A stretch of 64,000 nucleotides of DNA from Bacteroidetes bacterium UBA1935 (lineage in GTDB: Bacteria; Bacteroidota; Bacteroidia; Chitinophagales; Chitinophagaceae), in NCBI GenBank assembly GCA_002337045.1, contig DDFF01000012.1, positions 1 to 64,000 on the forward strand. The letters are read 5' to 3'. The notes below the pieces were generated by a model. It worked only from the letters and a program-made list of their open reading frames with translations. It was not told the DNA's origin and did not search any database. A program made the position numbers and the translations under genes. Shown piece after piece: positions 25,196 through 33,264 of the stretch. Within the stretch, counting starts at the first letter, position 1. Each line of letters begins with the position of its first letter.

Positions 25196-25534
25196 ATGTA
25201 CACTATACATTTCAAGTTTGAACAAAAAGGACTGGAGCCTGTAACAATAGAGAATGTAGAAGCAGGACAAAGCCTGCTGGAGGTAGCAATGGATAATAAT
25301 ATAGAATTGCACCACAACTGCGGCATGGTATGTGCATGCAGTACTTGCCACCTGTATCTTGAAAAAGGCGAAGACCTTGTAGCAGAACTGAGCGATAAAG
25401 AAGAAGATTTCATAGACCGCGCACGCAATCCTAAGCTTGAAAGCAGGCTTGGTTGTCAATGCGTACTGAACGATGGTGGTAGTGGCCGTATAGAGGTTAC
25501 AATCCCCGACCAATCGCTGATACACGGCGAGTAG
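25196..25534 (+). CDS. 2Fe-2S ferredoxin, ISC/adrenodoxin type
   Basis: This 112-residue ferredoxin carries the adrenodoxin-type cluster motif C-x5-C-x2-C (HNCGMVCACSTCHLY, about residues 41-55) and the fourth ligand in RLGCQC near residue 88. It fits the ISC-type ferredoxin that donates electrons during iron-sulfur cluster assembly. The next gene is iscX-like, 49 bases on, which supports that role. The rest of the isc set is not in the window. Confidence 0.92.
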   Translation: MYTIHFKFEQKGLEPVTIENVEAGQSLLEVAMDNNIELHHNCGMVCACSTCHLYLEKGEDLVAELSDKEEDFIDRARNPKLESRLGCQCVLNDGGSGRIEVTIPDQSLIHGE

Positions 25535-25583
25535 TATCGGAGAAACTAAAAAAGAGGCAATATTTTAAAATAACTTACTGAAC

Positions 25584-25823
25584 ATGGCACATTACGAACC
25601 ACCCATCAAATGGTCTGACTACGAAGACATAGCGTTGAAACTGTATGAACGTTTTGGTGATGAATTCGGCGAAAGCAAAATATACAGAGTACGCTTCACA
25701 GAGCTGCTGGAGTGGGTTTTGGAGATACCGAACTTTGAAGGAAAACGCGAAGAATGTAATGAAGGACACCTGGAAATGGTGCAGTCGAGCTGGGTATACG
25801 AATGGCGCGATAACCAATCATAA
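25584..25823 (+). CDS. iscX: IscX-like iron-sulfur assembly protein
   Basis: The 79-residue acidic protein matches IscX (YfhJ): IKWSDYEDIALKLYERFG, YRVRFTELLEWVLEIPNFEG, then NEGHLEMVQSSWVYEW. IscX binds IscS and is thought to act as an iron donor or regulator of cluster assembly. It is 49 bases after the ferredoxin gene in the same orientation, as in classical fdx-iscX pairs. A few extra residues precede the usual start. Confidence 0.88.
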   Translation: MAHYEPPIKWSDYEDIALKLYERFGDEFGESKIYRVRFTELLEWVLEIPNFEGKREECNEGHLEMVQSSWVYEWRDNQS

Positions 25824-25896
25824 CAAATTCTTTAAAAAGTATTTTAGGTTTATATCTGATTTACCATTACCTTCACGTCTATTAATTATTTTTTCA

Positions 25897-26088
25897 ATGC
25901 AAGAAGGTACAATCAAATTCTTCAATGAAACTAAAGGTTTTGGTTTCATTAAGCCTGACAACGGCGGACAAGACATTTTCGTTCACGTATCAGGCCTGAT
26001 CGACGAGGTTCGTGAAAACGATCGCGTGTCTTTCGAAGTACAAAATGGTAAAAAAGGATTAAACGCAGTTAACGTAAAAGTTATCTAA
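25897..26088 (+). CDS. cold-shock protein, CspA family
   Basis: The 63-residue protein is a single cold-shock domain with both RNA-binding motifs, KGFGFI (about 14-19) and DIFVHV (about 28-33). It starts MQEGTIKFFNETKG, typical for Bacteroidota Csp proteins. The open frame continues upstream to 25645 but overlaps iscX there, so the ATG at 25897 is right. It binds single-stranded RNA or DNA. It lies 73 bases after iscX and ends in a strong terminator. Confidence 0.95.
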   Translation: MQEGTIKFFNETKGFGFIKPDNGGQDIFVHVSGLIDEVRENDRVSFEVQNGKKGLNAVNVKVI

Positions 26089-26114
26089 TTTATACTTTTA
26101 GAAATTTAGTACAC

Positions 26115-26139
26115 AGCACACCCGAGGGTGTGCTTTTTT
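26115..26139 (+). terminator. terminator of cspA
   Basis: AGCACACCC (26115-26123) and GGGTGTGCT (26126-26134) form a perfect nine-base stem closed by only two bases (GA), so one or more inner pairs must open; TTTTTT follows. It lies 27 bases after the cold-shock gene and 8 bases before the end of the convergent gene. Confidence 0.85.
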
Positions 26140-26146
26140 ATTGCCC

Positions 26147-26704
26147 CTACTCTACTGTTTTAGCTGCAGAAGCAGGCACCATATCCAGCGTAGTTGCATT
26201 AATATCATACAACTGAGACATCTGCACAGGTATGCTTGTATTATTCGGTCCTTGTAGCAAGGCCTCTGCACTACCCTCTTTGTGCTCTTTTATCCAAACA
26301 AAGTTGGCACGTTTCAGGGTTGTATTTCCTGCTGTAATATTTGTTTTCAGGTACCCGACAGTACATCCTGTACCACGGCTTGCCTTAGTAACATTGCCTT
26401 TTATTACTAAGTTTCTACCTTCCATATCCTGTGCTATATAATAATCTTTCTCTTTTGCATAGATTAACACTACACTACCCGCGCTGAATTTGATATTATT
26501 ATTCATGGCATCTACCGCGGCTTTATCTACAGGTTTGTTGCCCGACTGTGCCAGAAAGAGTGTAATATCATTTACACCGGGCTTTATAATGCTTACCACA
26601 GCTCCTTTTTCCAATACATACCAGTCAGGATTGTTAAACTGTGCAGACGCAGTAAGTCTGGTAAGGCATATCAAAGCTATTAATACCGAAAACAAGTGTT
26701 TCAT
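26147..26704 (-). CDS. secreted protein, unknown function
   Basis: The 185-residue product has a signal peptide (MKHLFSVLIALICLTRLTASAQ) and a beta-rich mature part with three similar short blocks: VLEKGAVVSIIKPG, FSAGSVVLIYAKEKDYYIAQD and VTKASRGTGCTVGYLKTN. It looks like a periplasmic or surface protein; I recognise no family. The C-terminus ends AAKTVE. It is divergent from the desaturase gene and shares with it the intergenic region holding the interleaved inverted repeats. Confidence 0.65.
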   Translation of the reverse strand: MKHLFSVLIALICLTRLTASAQFNNPDWYVLEKGAVVSIIKPGVNDITLFLAQSGNKPVDKAAVDAMNNNIKFSAGSVVLIYAKEKDYYIAQDMEGRNLVIKGNVTKASRGTGCTVGYLKTNITAGNTTLKRANFVWIKEHKEGSAEALLQGPNNTSIPVQMSQLYDINATTLDMVPASAAKTVE

Positions 26705-26792
26705 ATCTGTAAAAATAATGACTACTACACGGAAAGACCTATTAACACCCTTAAAAGTTTGAATTTAAATGTTAAAACAATGACCAAAATCA

Positions 26793-26845
26793 ATATCTCA
26801 TTATTCAACATATAACTCAAACATGAGATATTTGAGTTAATTTTG
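26793..26845 (+). promoter_or_regulatory. interleaved inverted repeats and -7 box before desaturase
   Basis: Two perfect inverted repeats overlap: ATATCTCAT (26793-26801) with ATGAGATAT (26823-26831), and AACTCAAA (26814-26821) with TTTGAGTT (26831-26838). The left arm of the second lies inside the loop of the first, and the two share base 26831. A -7-like TAATTTTG box (26838-26845) follows, 24 bases before the ATG. As DNA they could be two operators; as RNA they would form a pseudoknot. Confidence 0.5.
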
Positions 26846-26868
26846 ATTAAATCAATATCCTCAATCGA

Positions 26869-27969
26869 ATGTCGAGTCAACCGTTGCCGTTAGTAAAATT
26901 TGCACCTAAAGGAACAGATAGCTTTTACGATAGTGTCAAAACCCGTGTAAATGAATACTTCACAGTAAACGGATTATCAAAACATGGCAATCTTAAAATG
27001 TACATTAAGACAGCTGCATTGCTGTGTATATACTTTGTGCCATACGCCCTTATTGTTTCGGGAGTGGCGAGTGTAAACATTCTATTGTTTTATGCGCTGT
27101 GGCTTGTAATGGGTATTGGTTTAGCGAGCCTCGGCATGTCTGTAATGCACGATAGCAACCACGAGGCATATTCTGATAACAGCTTTGTAAACACATTGTT
27201 TGGTAGCACGTTGAATATACTGGGTGGCTACAGCCGCAACTGGCGTATGCAGCATAACATATTGCACCATACCTATACCAACGTAGATGGGCTTGACGAA
27301 GACATTGAAGCAGGCATACTGCTCCGCATGTCGCCCAATAAAAAGAGATATGGCATACACAGATACCAACACCTCTATGCATGGTTGCTCTATGGCATCA
27401 TGAATATCTATTGGGTTACGGTAAAAGATTACAAAGGGCTTATTAAATACCACAAAACAGGACTGCTGAAGAAAGAGAAGATATCTCTGGGAAGAGCATT
27501 AGTAGAGTTAACTTTCTACAAATTTGTATTCTTCGCTTATGTTGTGGTATTGCCGCTACTATTTTCAGGTATGGCATGGCAACATGTAATATTGGGCTTT
27601 GTGCTAATGCAGATGCTTGCAGGGCTTATTCTGGCCTGCGTGTTTCAATTAGCACACGTAATGCATACGTCAGACTATGCTGAACCTGATGATGCCAACA
27701 AAATGCCTAATAGCTGGGCTGTTCACCAATTGCTGAATACTGCCAACTTCTCTCCTAAAAGCAACATCATGTCTTGGTTTATTGGTGGCCTTAACTACCA
27801 AATAGAGCACCACCTGTTTCCGCATATATGCCATGTACACTATCCGCAACTATCTAAAATTGTAGCGCAAACTGCCAAAGAATATAATCTGCCATACAAT
27901 GTACAGCCAACTTTTGTGAAGGCATTAGCTGTGCATGCTAATATGCTGAAACAATTAGGCAGGTCTTAA
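26869..27969 (+). CDS. membrane fatty acid desaturase
   Basis: The 366-residue protein is a front-end-type acyl desaturase with all three histidine boxes: HDSNHEAYS (about 93), HNILHHTY (about 128) and QIEHHLFPH (about 310). The Gln in the last box, with HH, marks the delta-5/delta-6-like group. Several transmembrane helices lie between. It introduces a double bond into membrane lipid acyl chains using oxygen and a di-iron centre, and so affects membrane fluidity. There is no fused cytochrome b5 domain, so the electron donor is separate; the 2Fe-2S ferredoxin at 25196 is one candidate. It ends exactly where the convergent csaA-like gene ends. Confidence 0.93.
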   Translation: MSSQPLPLVKFAPKGTDSFYDSVKTRVNEYFTVNGLSKHGNLKMYIKTAALLCIYFVPYALIVSGVASVNILLFYALWLVMGIGLASLGMSVMHDSNHEAYSDNSFVNTLFGSTLNILGGYSRNWRMQHNILHHTYTNVDGLDEDIEAGILLRMSPNKKRYGIHRYQHLYAWLLYGIMNIYWVTVKDYKGLIKYHKTGLLKKEKISLGRALVELTFYKFVFFAYVVVLPLLFSGMAWQHVILGFVLMQMLAGLILACVFQLAHVMHTSDYAEPDDANKMPNSWAVHQLLNTANFSPKSNIMSWFIGGLNYQIEHHLFPHICHVHYPQLSKIVAQTAKEYNLPYNVQPTFVKALAVHANMLKQLGRS

Positions 27970-28305
27970 CTAAGCTATCTTAGTACCGTTAGGCACAGGC
28001 TTATCTACTGCAGTAAGCACAATATCACCATTTGCATCTGCAAAGCCTGTTACAAGGCATTGCGACATGAAATCTGCAATTTGCTTTTCGGGAAAATTAA
28101 TAACGGCAACAACCTGTCTTCCTGTCAAAGAATCTTTGGTGTAATGCTTGGTTATCTGCGCACTACTCCACTTTATGCCCAACGAACCAAAATCTATTTT
28201 TAGTTTGTAGGCAGGTTTCTTTGCTTTGGGAAAATCAAGTACTTCCAATATAGTACCAACCCTCAATTCTACTTTTTCAAAATCGTCCCACGATATTGAT
28301 TGCAT
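27970..28305 (-). CDS. csaA: CsaA-like tRNA-binding-domain protein
   Basis: The 111-residue protein is a single EMAP/OB-fold tRNA-binding domain (DFEKVELRVGTILEVLDFPKAKKPAYKLKIDFG, then VVAVINFPEKQIADFMSQCLVTGF). Stand-alone versions of this size are CsaA, described as an export-linked chaperone, and they can bind tRNA. The stop codon directly abuts that of the convergent desaturase gene. The small membrane gene at 28307-28588 lies immediately upstream, one base away. Confidence 0.9.
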   Translation of the reverse strand: MQSISWDDFEKVELRVGTILEVLDFPKAKKPAYKLKIDFGSLGIKWSSAQITKHYTKDSLTGRQVVAVINFPEKQIADFMSQCLVTGFADANGDIVLTAVDKPVPNGTKIA

Positions 28306-28306
28306 A

Positions 28307-28588
28307 TTAAATAGCTTTCATCATACCGAATACAAGAGCCGCAAACGCAAAGACAACATAGAAGAAATAGTTTACTTTATTACTCGATTTGTAATAACTC
28401 TTAACTTTGTCCTGAAATGTATTCTTAATACCTTGTTTGCTGATGGGAACTAATGACAGGTAAAATAATTCGGTGAAATTTTTTCCCAATCCCTTGGAGT
28501 ATAGTAAATAAATCTTACTTATAACAAAACACAATATTATCAGGCCAAGGATGTAAGGTCCATTATCGACAATTAAACTGCGGATCAT
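28307..28588 (-). CDS. small two-helix membrane protein
   Basis: The 93-residue protein has two hydrophobic segments (about 11-30 and 70-90) separated by a basic linker (GKNFTELFYLSLVPISKQG and a Lys-rich stretch). I recognise no family. It lies one base upstream of csaA in the same orientation, so the two are likely co-transcribed. The region upstream on its strand (28589-28847) holds no gene that I can see. Confidence 0.6.
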   Translation of the reverse strand: MIRSLIVDNGPYILGLIILCFVISKIYLLYSKGLGKNFTELFYLSLVPISKQGIKNTFQDKVKSYYKSSNKVNYFFYVVFAFAALVFGMMKAI

Positions 28589-28847
28589 TGAGTCAACTTA
28601 GGTTTTGTAATGTTTGATAGTGTGCATCTAAGCACATTTACCATATAGAAGTAGTACTCAAAAATAACATACAAACTTCATATAGCAGAATGGATTTCAA
28701 AAAAACGAAGAGAATAAAAATTTCTTGATGACAATCAATGAAATAGGCTATTCAAAAAACAATCATACATACAAAAACCTTTAACGCAGAGTAAATATTT
28801 TTCTATCGTTTACTTTTGTGTAAACAATGAAGACAAGCGAATTATAG

Positions 28848-29255
28848 ATGAATAAGAAAGATATACTATCAAAACTATATTCTTTCAGAGGATTGGATAA
28901 GTATGCAACATTTGGCAAAGCACAACCAGGCATTATACATAGTCCCGATGATCAGCAAGATATCATAAGCAACATTTTGGATACTTGTTGTAAAGAGCTG
29001 ATTATAGAAATTGAAAGTGCTAAACGAGCCACAAAAATCAGGCTTAAAAGTATCATCATCGCACATATGGATATGATTATGGCTGCCAATGTAAATACCG
29101 AGAATAAAGACTTTGGCTATCACCTTTGTTATTTTCTTGCAGAAAAAGCAAGTCTAGACCTTTGGCGCTATTCAGATACAAAAGTTTGGGGCTATTGGAA
29201 GGTTGAGGGCAATAAACTCAAAACAGTGACAAGGGTGCGGAAATCTAAAAAGTAA
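28848..29255 (+). CDS. unknown soluble protein
   Basis: The 135-residue protein has no signal peptide or membrane segment. It is mostly helical (DIISNILDTCCKELIIEIESAKRATKIRLKS), followed by a strand-rich end (KVWGYWKVEGNKLKTVTRVRKSKK). I recognise no family. A TACTTTTG box at 28811-28818 could be its -7 element, 29 bases before the ATG. The surroundings are AT-rich compared with the rest of the window, so recent acquisition is possible but unproven. Confidence 0.6.
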   Translation: MNKKDILSKLYSFRGLDKYATFGKAQPGIIHSPDDQQDIISNILDTCCKELIIEIESAKRATKIRLKSIIIAHMDMIMAANVNTENKDFGYHLCYFLAEKASLDLWRYSDTKVWGYWKVEGNKLKTVTRVRKSKK

Positions 29256-29356
29256 TGCCTGTAAGTATATTTTGAACAGTAGGTACGTAACAGGTAAATT
29301 CCAATTTATATTTGTATGCTTTATTTAATATTTTATATAGAAGGACAAGAACTATA

Positions 29357-29671
29357 ATGCTGAAAACATCTGTAGGCGAGCTGAAGCTATCGCCGATAAA
29401 AGAAGAGGGAAAGTTCGTTTTCTACAACGATTTCATAACCATCAATGGTAAAGTATCCAAGGGCGATAGCATCAAGATATTTGTTGAAAGCTATCAGCAA
29501 TTGGGTAATAAGATAATGATACCCGAGCAAAGCAACTCTTCTGCCCTGTTGGTAGTACGTGGCGAAAAACACCGCCATGATGGCATTACAGGACACGAAA
29601 CGCTCAACACTTTGTATGAGCATGTATCTACCCTTTATAAAAACAGGTTCTATTTTGGTGACAAAGCCTGA
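29357..29671 (+). CDS. unknown small protein
   Basis: The 104-residue protein has beta strands in its first half (VGELKLSPIKEEGKFVFYND, ITINGKVSKGDSIKIFVESY) and a helical end (ETLNTLYEHVSTLYKN). I recognise no family. The ATG at 29357 is preferred over 29312, because a TATATTTG -7 box at 29307-29314 overlaps the latter. It ends three bases before the end of the convergent MFS gene. Confidence 0.6.
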   Translation: MLKTSVGELKLSPIKEEGKFVFYNDFITINGKVSKGDSIKIFVESYQQLGNKIMIPEQSNSSALLVVRGEKHRHDGITGHETLNTLYEHVSTLYKNRFYFGDKA

Positions 29672-29674
29672 TGA

Positions 29675-30931
29675 TTATTCATTATTGGCCTTAACAGGCG
29701 AATGATATTTTATCAGTGACCTTGCAGATATTACTATCGCAAACACTGTAAGCACTGCACTGGCGATAAAAGGTGCACCGGGAAAATAAACCCCTGATTC
29801 GGGCCTTGTATAATACGAGAATAAGTTAGTCATCAACAACGGTCCTATAATAGACGATAAGCTCATCAAACCTGTTGTTACACCTTGCAGTTCACCTTGC
29901 TCATTTGGCGGTGTCTGCGTAGACATGATACCCTGTATAGCAGGTGGAGCAATACCACCCAGGCAATATGGTATCAGTATGGCAAACATCATCCATCCTT
30001 TGGTTGCAAATGCAAAAAGTATGAACCCCAGCAGATACAGGCTAAAGCCGATGTAAACAGATTTTTTTTGTCCGAATTTGGGTATGGTATAACGTATAAG
30101 CCCACCCTGAACAATAGCAACCAATATACCCACCGCACCAAGCGAGTAGCCCACCATAGCTTCATCCCACTTAAACTTTTCCATGGTGTAATACGTCCAT
30201 GTAGACTGTGCAGAATGACCCGCAATGTATAACAACCCCATAGCCCCAAGCAAACCTGCAATAGCAGGATAACGTTTCAGGTGCATCAAAGATCCAAGCG
30301 GATTGGCACGTTTCCAGTCAAAAGCACGTCTGTTTTCTTTAGATAAAGATTCTGGCAAAACAAAGTAACCATATATCGCATTCAGAAGAGACAAACATGC
30401 TGCTATTACAAATGGTATTCTGTCACCAAACTTACTGAACACGCCACCGAGTACTGGACCTATTATAAAACCCAAACCAAAAGCAGCACCTATCATACCA
30501 AAATTCTGTGCACGTTTTTCGGGGGTACTTACATCTGCTATATAAGCACTTGCCGTTGTAAAACTGGCGCCAAACAGCCCTGCAATAACTCGCCCCACAA
30601 ACAACCATGCAATAGTTGGTGCCAATGCAAGAAATACATAATCTATACCTAGGCCTATTAAAGAAAACAACAGCACTGGTCTTCTGCCATATTTATCGCT
30701 GATACCTCCTATTACAGGTGCAAATAAAAACTGCGTAAAGGCATATGCAAAAGTGAGCCAGCCACCATACTTAGATGCTACACTCAGGTCTCCGCCCACC
30801 ATTTTTTGTATTAGAGTAGGTACTACAGGAATAATTAAACCTATCCCCGTACAGTCTATCAGTAGTGTAATGAAAATAAATCCCAATGCTGCGTTGCGCT
30901 TATCTGCCATGCCAATCAGTTTAGTTTGCAA
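29675..30931 (-). CDS. MFS drug exporter, TetA-like
   Basis: This 418-residue major facilitator has 12 predicted helices. It carries motif A (GGISDKYGRRPVLL), an ALAPTIAWLFVGRVIAG motif-B-like region and GPVLGG of antiporter motif C. The overall pattern is that of the TetA/TCR group of proton-coupled drug exporters. Many such Bacteroidota proteins are generic multidrug pumps, so tetracycline resistance is not implied. The start may be 30931 or the ATG at 30910 (MADKRNAALGF). It is divergent from mtgA. Confidence 0.88.
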   Translation of the reverse strand: MQTKLIGMADKRNAALGFIFITLLIDCTGIGLIIPVVPTLIQKMVGGDLSVASKYGGWLTFAYAFTQFLFAPVIGGISDKYGRRPVLLFSLIGLGIDYVFLALAPTIAWLFVGRVIAGLFGASFTTASAYIADVSTPEKRAQNFGMIGAAFGLGFIIGPVLGGVFSKFGDRIPFVIAACLSLLNAIYGYFVLPESLSKENRRAFDWKRANPLGSLMHLKRYPAIAGLLGAMGLLYIAGHSAQSTWTYYTMEKFKWDEAMVGYSLGAVGILVAIVQGGLIRYTIPKFGQKKSVYIGFSLYLLGFILFAFATKGWMMFAILIPYCLGGIAPPAIQGIMSTQTPPNEQGELQGVTTGLMSLSSIIGPLLMTNLFSYYTRPESGVYFPGAPFIASAVLTVFAIVISARSLIKYHSPVKANNE

Positions 30932-31038
30932 AGTAATATAATATCTCTCTACAGTTCAATATAGCTCTTTTAAAACCTCATTATCAGTTTGTATATTTCG
31001 GCATGGGCACAACTGCAGCTAGGCAAAAACAAGGTATT

Positions 31039-31728
31039 ATGAAACGAATATTGAAAGGTATACTATACCTTTTTCTGGCATCGTTGCTATATGTTGTAGT
31101 TGGGATATTCATCCTGCCTCCTATTACCATCACACAACTGGGAGCAATGGTACAAGGCTATGGGTTGAAGAGAGACTATGTTAGTTGGGATGAGATATCA
31201 CCAAATGTGAAACTCGCAGCCATTGCAAGTGAAGACCAACTATTCCCTGACCATGCAGGATTTGACTGGAAAGCCATTGAAAAAAGCATAGACGATAAGC
31301 CCAAACGTAAAAAGAAGAAAAGACCAAAAGGAAGTGCTGCCAGTACCATCAGTCAGCAAACAGCTAAAAATGTATTTCTATGGCAAGGCAGTGGTTATAT
31401 GCGCTATGTACGCAAAGCACCTGAATTCTTTTATACCGAAGCCATAGAGTTGGTATGGGGCAAGAAGAGAATCATGGAAGTATATCTGAATGTGATAGAA
31501 ATGGGACCTGGCATATTTGGTATTGAGGCTGCTGCACAGGCATACTTTCATAAATCTGCCAAAGACCTTAACCGCAACGAAGCTGCAATGATAATAGCCT
31601 GCCTGCCCAACCCTAAAAAATTTACAGTGAAACCAATGGGTAAAAGGGTTAGTTGGCGCTATCCGCAGATAGTAAAACAAATGAATAACCTGGATGGAGA
31701 CCCTGATGTAGCCGAGTTGATACGCTAA
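31039..31728 (+). CDS. mtgA: monofunctional peptidoglycan glycosyltransferase
   Basis: The 229-residue protein is a GT51 glycosyltransferase with one N-terminal membrane anchor (about 8-28). Its motifs are IASEDQLFPDHAGFDW (catalytic Glu in SEDQ), STISQQTAKNVFLW, KRIMEVYLNVIEMGPGIFGIEAAAQAYF and NEAAMIIACLPNPKKF. It polymerises lipid II into glycan strands without a transpeptidase domain. The ATG at 31039 is chosen, since an in-frame ATG at 31003 adds only a hydrophilic 12-residue tail. An extra KRKKKKRPK loop lies before STISQQ. The stop directly abuts that of a convergent 46-codon gene. Confidence 0.93.
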   Translation: MKRILKGILYLFLASLLYVVVGIFILPPITITQLGAMVQGYGLKRDYVSWDEISPNVKLAAIASEDQLFPDHAGFDWKAIEKSIDDKPKRKKKKRPKGSAASTISQQTAKNVFLWQGSGYMRYVRKAPEFFYTEAIELVWGKKRIMEVYLNVIEMGPGIFGIEAAAQAYFHKSAKDLNRNEAAMIIACLPNPKKFTVKPMGKRVSWRYPQIVKQMNNLDGDPDVAELIR

Positions 31729-31869
31729 TTATCTGTGCTTGCGTTTTTCGTTCAATTGTTGTTCCCAGAATATCCCTTTGAACCATCCCAATGTAAGCAC
31801 AACAGTCATTCCAACTGTTACCAATCCGGCAATAATCCAAAGTAGGGCTTCTAAAAAATTAGTTTGCAT
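31729..31869 (-). CDS. 46-residue single-helix membrane protein
   Basis: This short frame encodes MQTNFLEALLWIIAGLVTVG and continues through a hydrophobic run to a basic C-terminus (NEKRKHR). One transmembrane helix (about 8-30) is followed by a positively charged end, the usual layout of small inner-membrane proteins. It ends at the base next to the mtgA stop codon. No homologue is known to me. The coding call rests only on the transmembrane pattern and the clean stop, so it is moderately sure. Confidence 0.5.
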   Translation of the reverse strand: MQTNFLEALLWIIAGLVTVGMTVVLTLGWFKGIFWEQQLNEKRKHR

Positions 31870-32032
31870 ATGAGGAGGGGTTTTATTGAAATTAGGAATA
31901 TTGCCAATTCATGAAAAAAATAATATTTCACACCAACGGCAATAAATGTTAATATCTAGTATAACTCATTGATTTACATTAATCATTTTAGCTATCTATT
32001 TATTCCGTAAGTTTATACCAAGGCTACCTGCA

Positions 32033-32878
32033 ATGAGATACTTTCTGATAGTTTTATTGAGCTGCATGTACAGTTATATGTATGCAGCAACACCTGATAC
32101 AATTCACATCCATTTCGGGTTGGATAAAGATGAATTGCGTAGTGCAGAAAAAGCCTTATTGGATGGTATGGTTTATGAAGATTCCATCAACGACAGAAAA
32201 GAAATTCTCATAGTAGGTTATACAGATTATCTGGGTAGCAAGGAGTATAATATTGGTTTATCTGAACGAAGAGCTAAAGCTATATACAGACACCTTGTTG
32301 CGCTAAACATTCCTCCTGAAAACATCAAAATGGTAATAGGCAAAGGAGAAATAGCGCGGAACCTACCTCAAAATGGTGGCTATGCTACAGACAGGCGTGT
32401 AGATGTTATTATCAGCGATAAAAAGAAAACCCAAACAACCACAATCGAAAAACCGGAATTAAAATCCACCTCAACAGTTGGCAAGAAACTAACAGATATC
32501 AGCGTTGGCCAATCTGTCAGGCTAAAGAATATTAACTTCCTGATGGGTAAGCACGTTTTAACCCAAAGTTCAATACCTACGCTTGAAGAACTGTTTAAAA
32601 CCTTGCTAGACAATGCAACGCTAAAAATTCAGATAGAAGGCCATGTATGCTGCGTTCCGCTTTCAGCCTATGATGCAGAGGACGAGGACACCATGGAACC
32701 AAGATTATCTGAAAACAGAGCCAAGTATATATTCGATTATCTCGTTTCTAAAGGTATAGACAGGTCAAGAATGCAGTACAAGGGCTTTGGTAGAACTAAA
32801 CCACTTATATACCCTGAAACTACCCCTCAGGATGAAGACCAAAATAGACGGGTAGAAATTAGGGTTATCGAAAAATAA
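32033..32878 (+). CDS. double OmpA-domain envelope protein
   Basis: The 281-residue protein has a signal peptide (about 1-18) and two successive OmpA-like peptidoglycan-binding domains. The first covers about 22-132 (IHFGLDKDEL, NIGLSERRAKAIYRHL, ATDRRVDVII). The second covers about 160-281 (NINFLMGKHVL, RLSENRAKYIFDYLVSKGI, NRRVEIRVIE). There is no beta barrel, so it is probably a soluble or surface-attached cell-wall binder. The second copy has an insertion with CC (HVCCVPLSAYDAEDEDTME). Two OmpA domains in one short protein could bridge two peptide stems. It is a single gene. Confidence 0.88.
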   Translation: MRYFLIVLLSCMYSYMYAATPDTIHIHFGLDKDELRSAEKALLDGMVYEDSINDRKEILIVGYTDYLGSKEYNIGLSERRAKAIYRHLVALNIPPENIKMVIGKGEIARNLPQNGGYATDRRVDVIISDKKKTQTTTIEKPELKSTSTVGKKLTDISVGQSVRLKNINFLMGKHVLTQSSIPTLEELFKTLLDNATLKIQIEGHVCCVPLSAYDAEDEDTMEPRLSENRAKYIFDYLVSKGIDRSRMQYKGFGRTKPLIYPETTPQDEDQNRRVEIRVIEK

Positions 32879-32905
32879 TAATGCTCTTAATTTAAATAGT
32901 ACATA

Positions 32906-33202
32906 ATGGATACTTTATCTGAAACAATAGAAACACTACGTAAAGAAGGTTATAACGAAGACTTTAACCTGCAACAAAACTGCCTTGAATGCAGAGCAGG
33001 ACAGTTTAAAATGCTGCACGATGAGTTTATTATTGACAAGTACTTCAGATTTGAAGGCGATAGTGATCCCGCTGATGAAGCAACTGTGTATGCTATATCA
33101 TCTGAAAAGCACAACCTTAAAGGTATTTTAGTCAACGGAGCAGGTATCTACACACAAGATATTACAGATGAGATGCTCAATGCACTAACAATCAAACATT
33201 AG
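32906..33202 (+). CDS. small conserved Bacteroidota protein
   Basis: The 98-residue protein (TLSETIETLRKEGYNEDFNL, CLECRAGQFKML, FRFEGDSDPADEATVYAISS, GILVNGAGIYT) matches a family often labelled phosphoribosylpyrophosphate synthetase, although it lacks the PRPP-synthetase signature, so that label should be ignored. It is acidic and soluble. The start lies 27 bases after the OmpA-domain gene, and the two may share a transcript. Its function is unknown. Confidence 0.8.
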   Translation: MDTLSETIETLRKEGYNEDFNLQQNCLECRAGQFKMLHDEFIIDKYFRFEGDSDPADEATVYAISSEKHNLKGILVNGAGIYTQDITDEMLNALTIKH

Positions 33203-33264
33203 CTACCCAACCTAATCGAGTAAATACTAGTCTTTAAAAGCGTTCAATATCAAGAACTTATATT

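Noticed and set aside
29675..30931. Tetracycline resistance determinant
   Set aside because: The protein is only TetA-like in overall pattern. No mobile element or adjacent regulator supports an acquired resistance gene.
31649..31840. 63-codon minus-strand frame at the mtgA end
   Set aside because: It overlaps mtgA extensively. The 46-residue frame at 31729-31869 in another phase is more protein-like.
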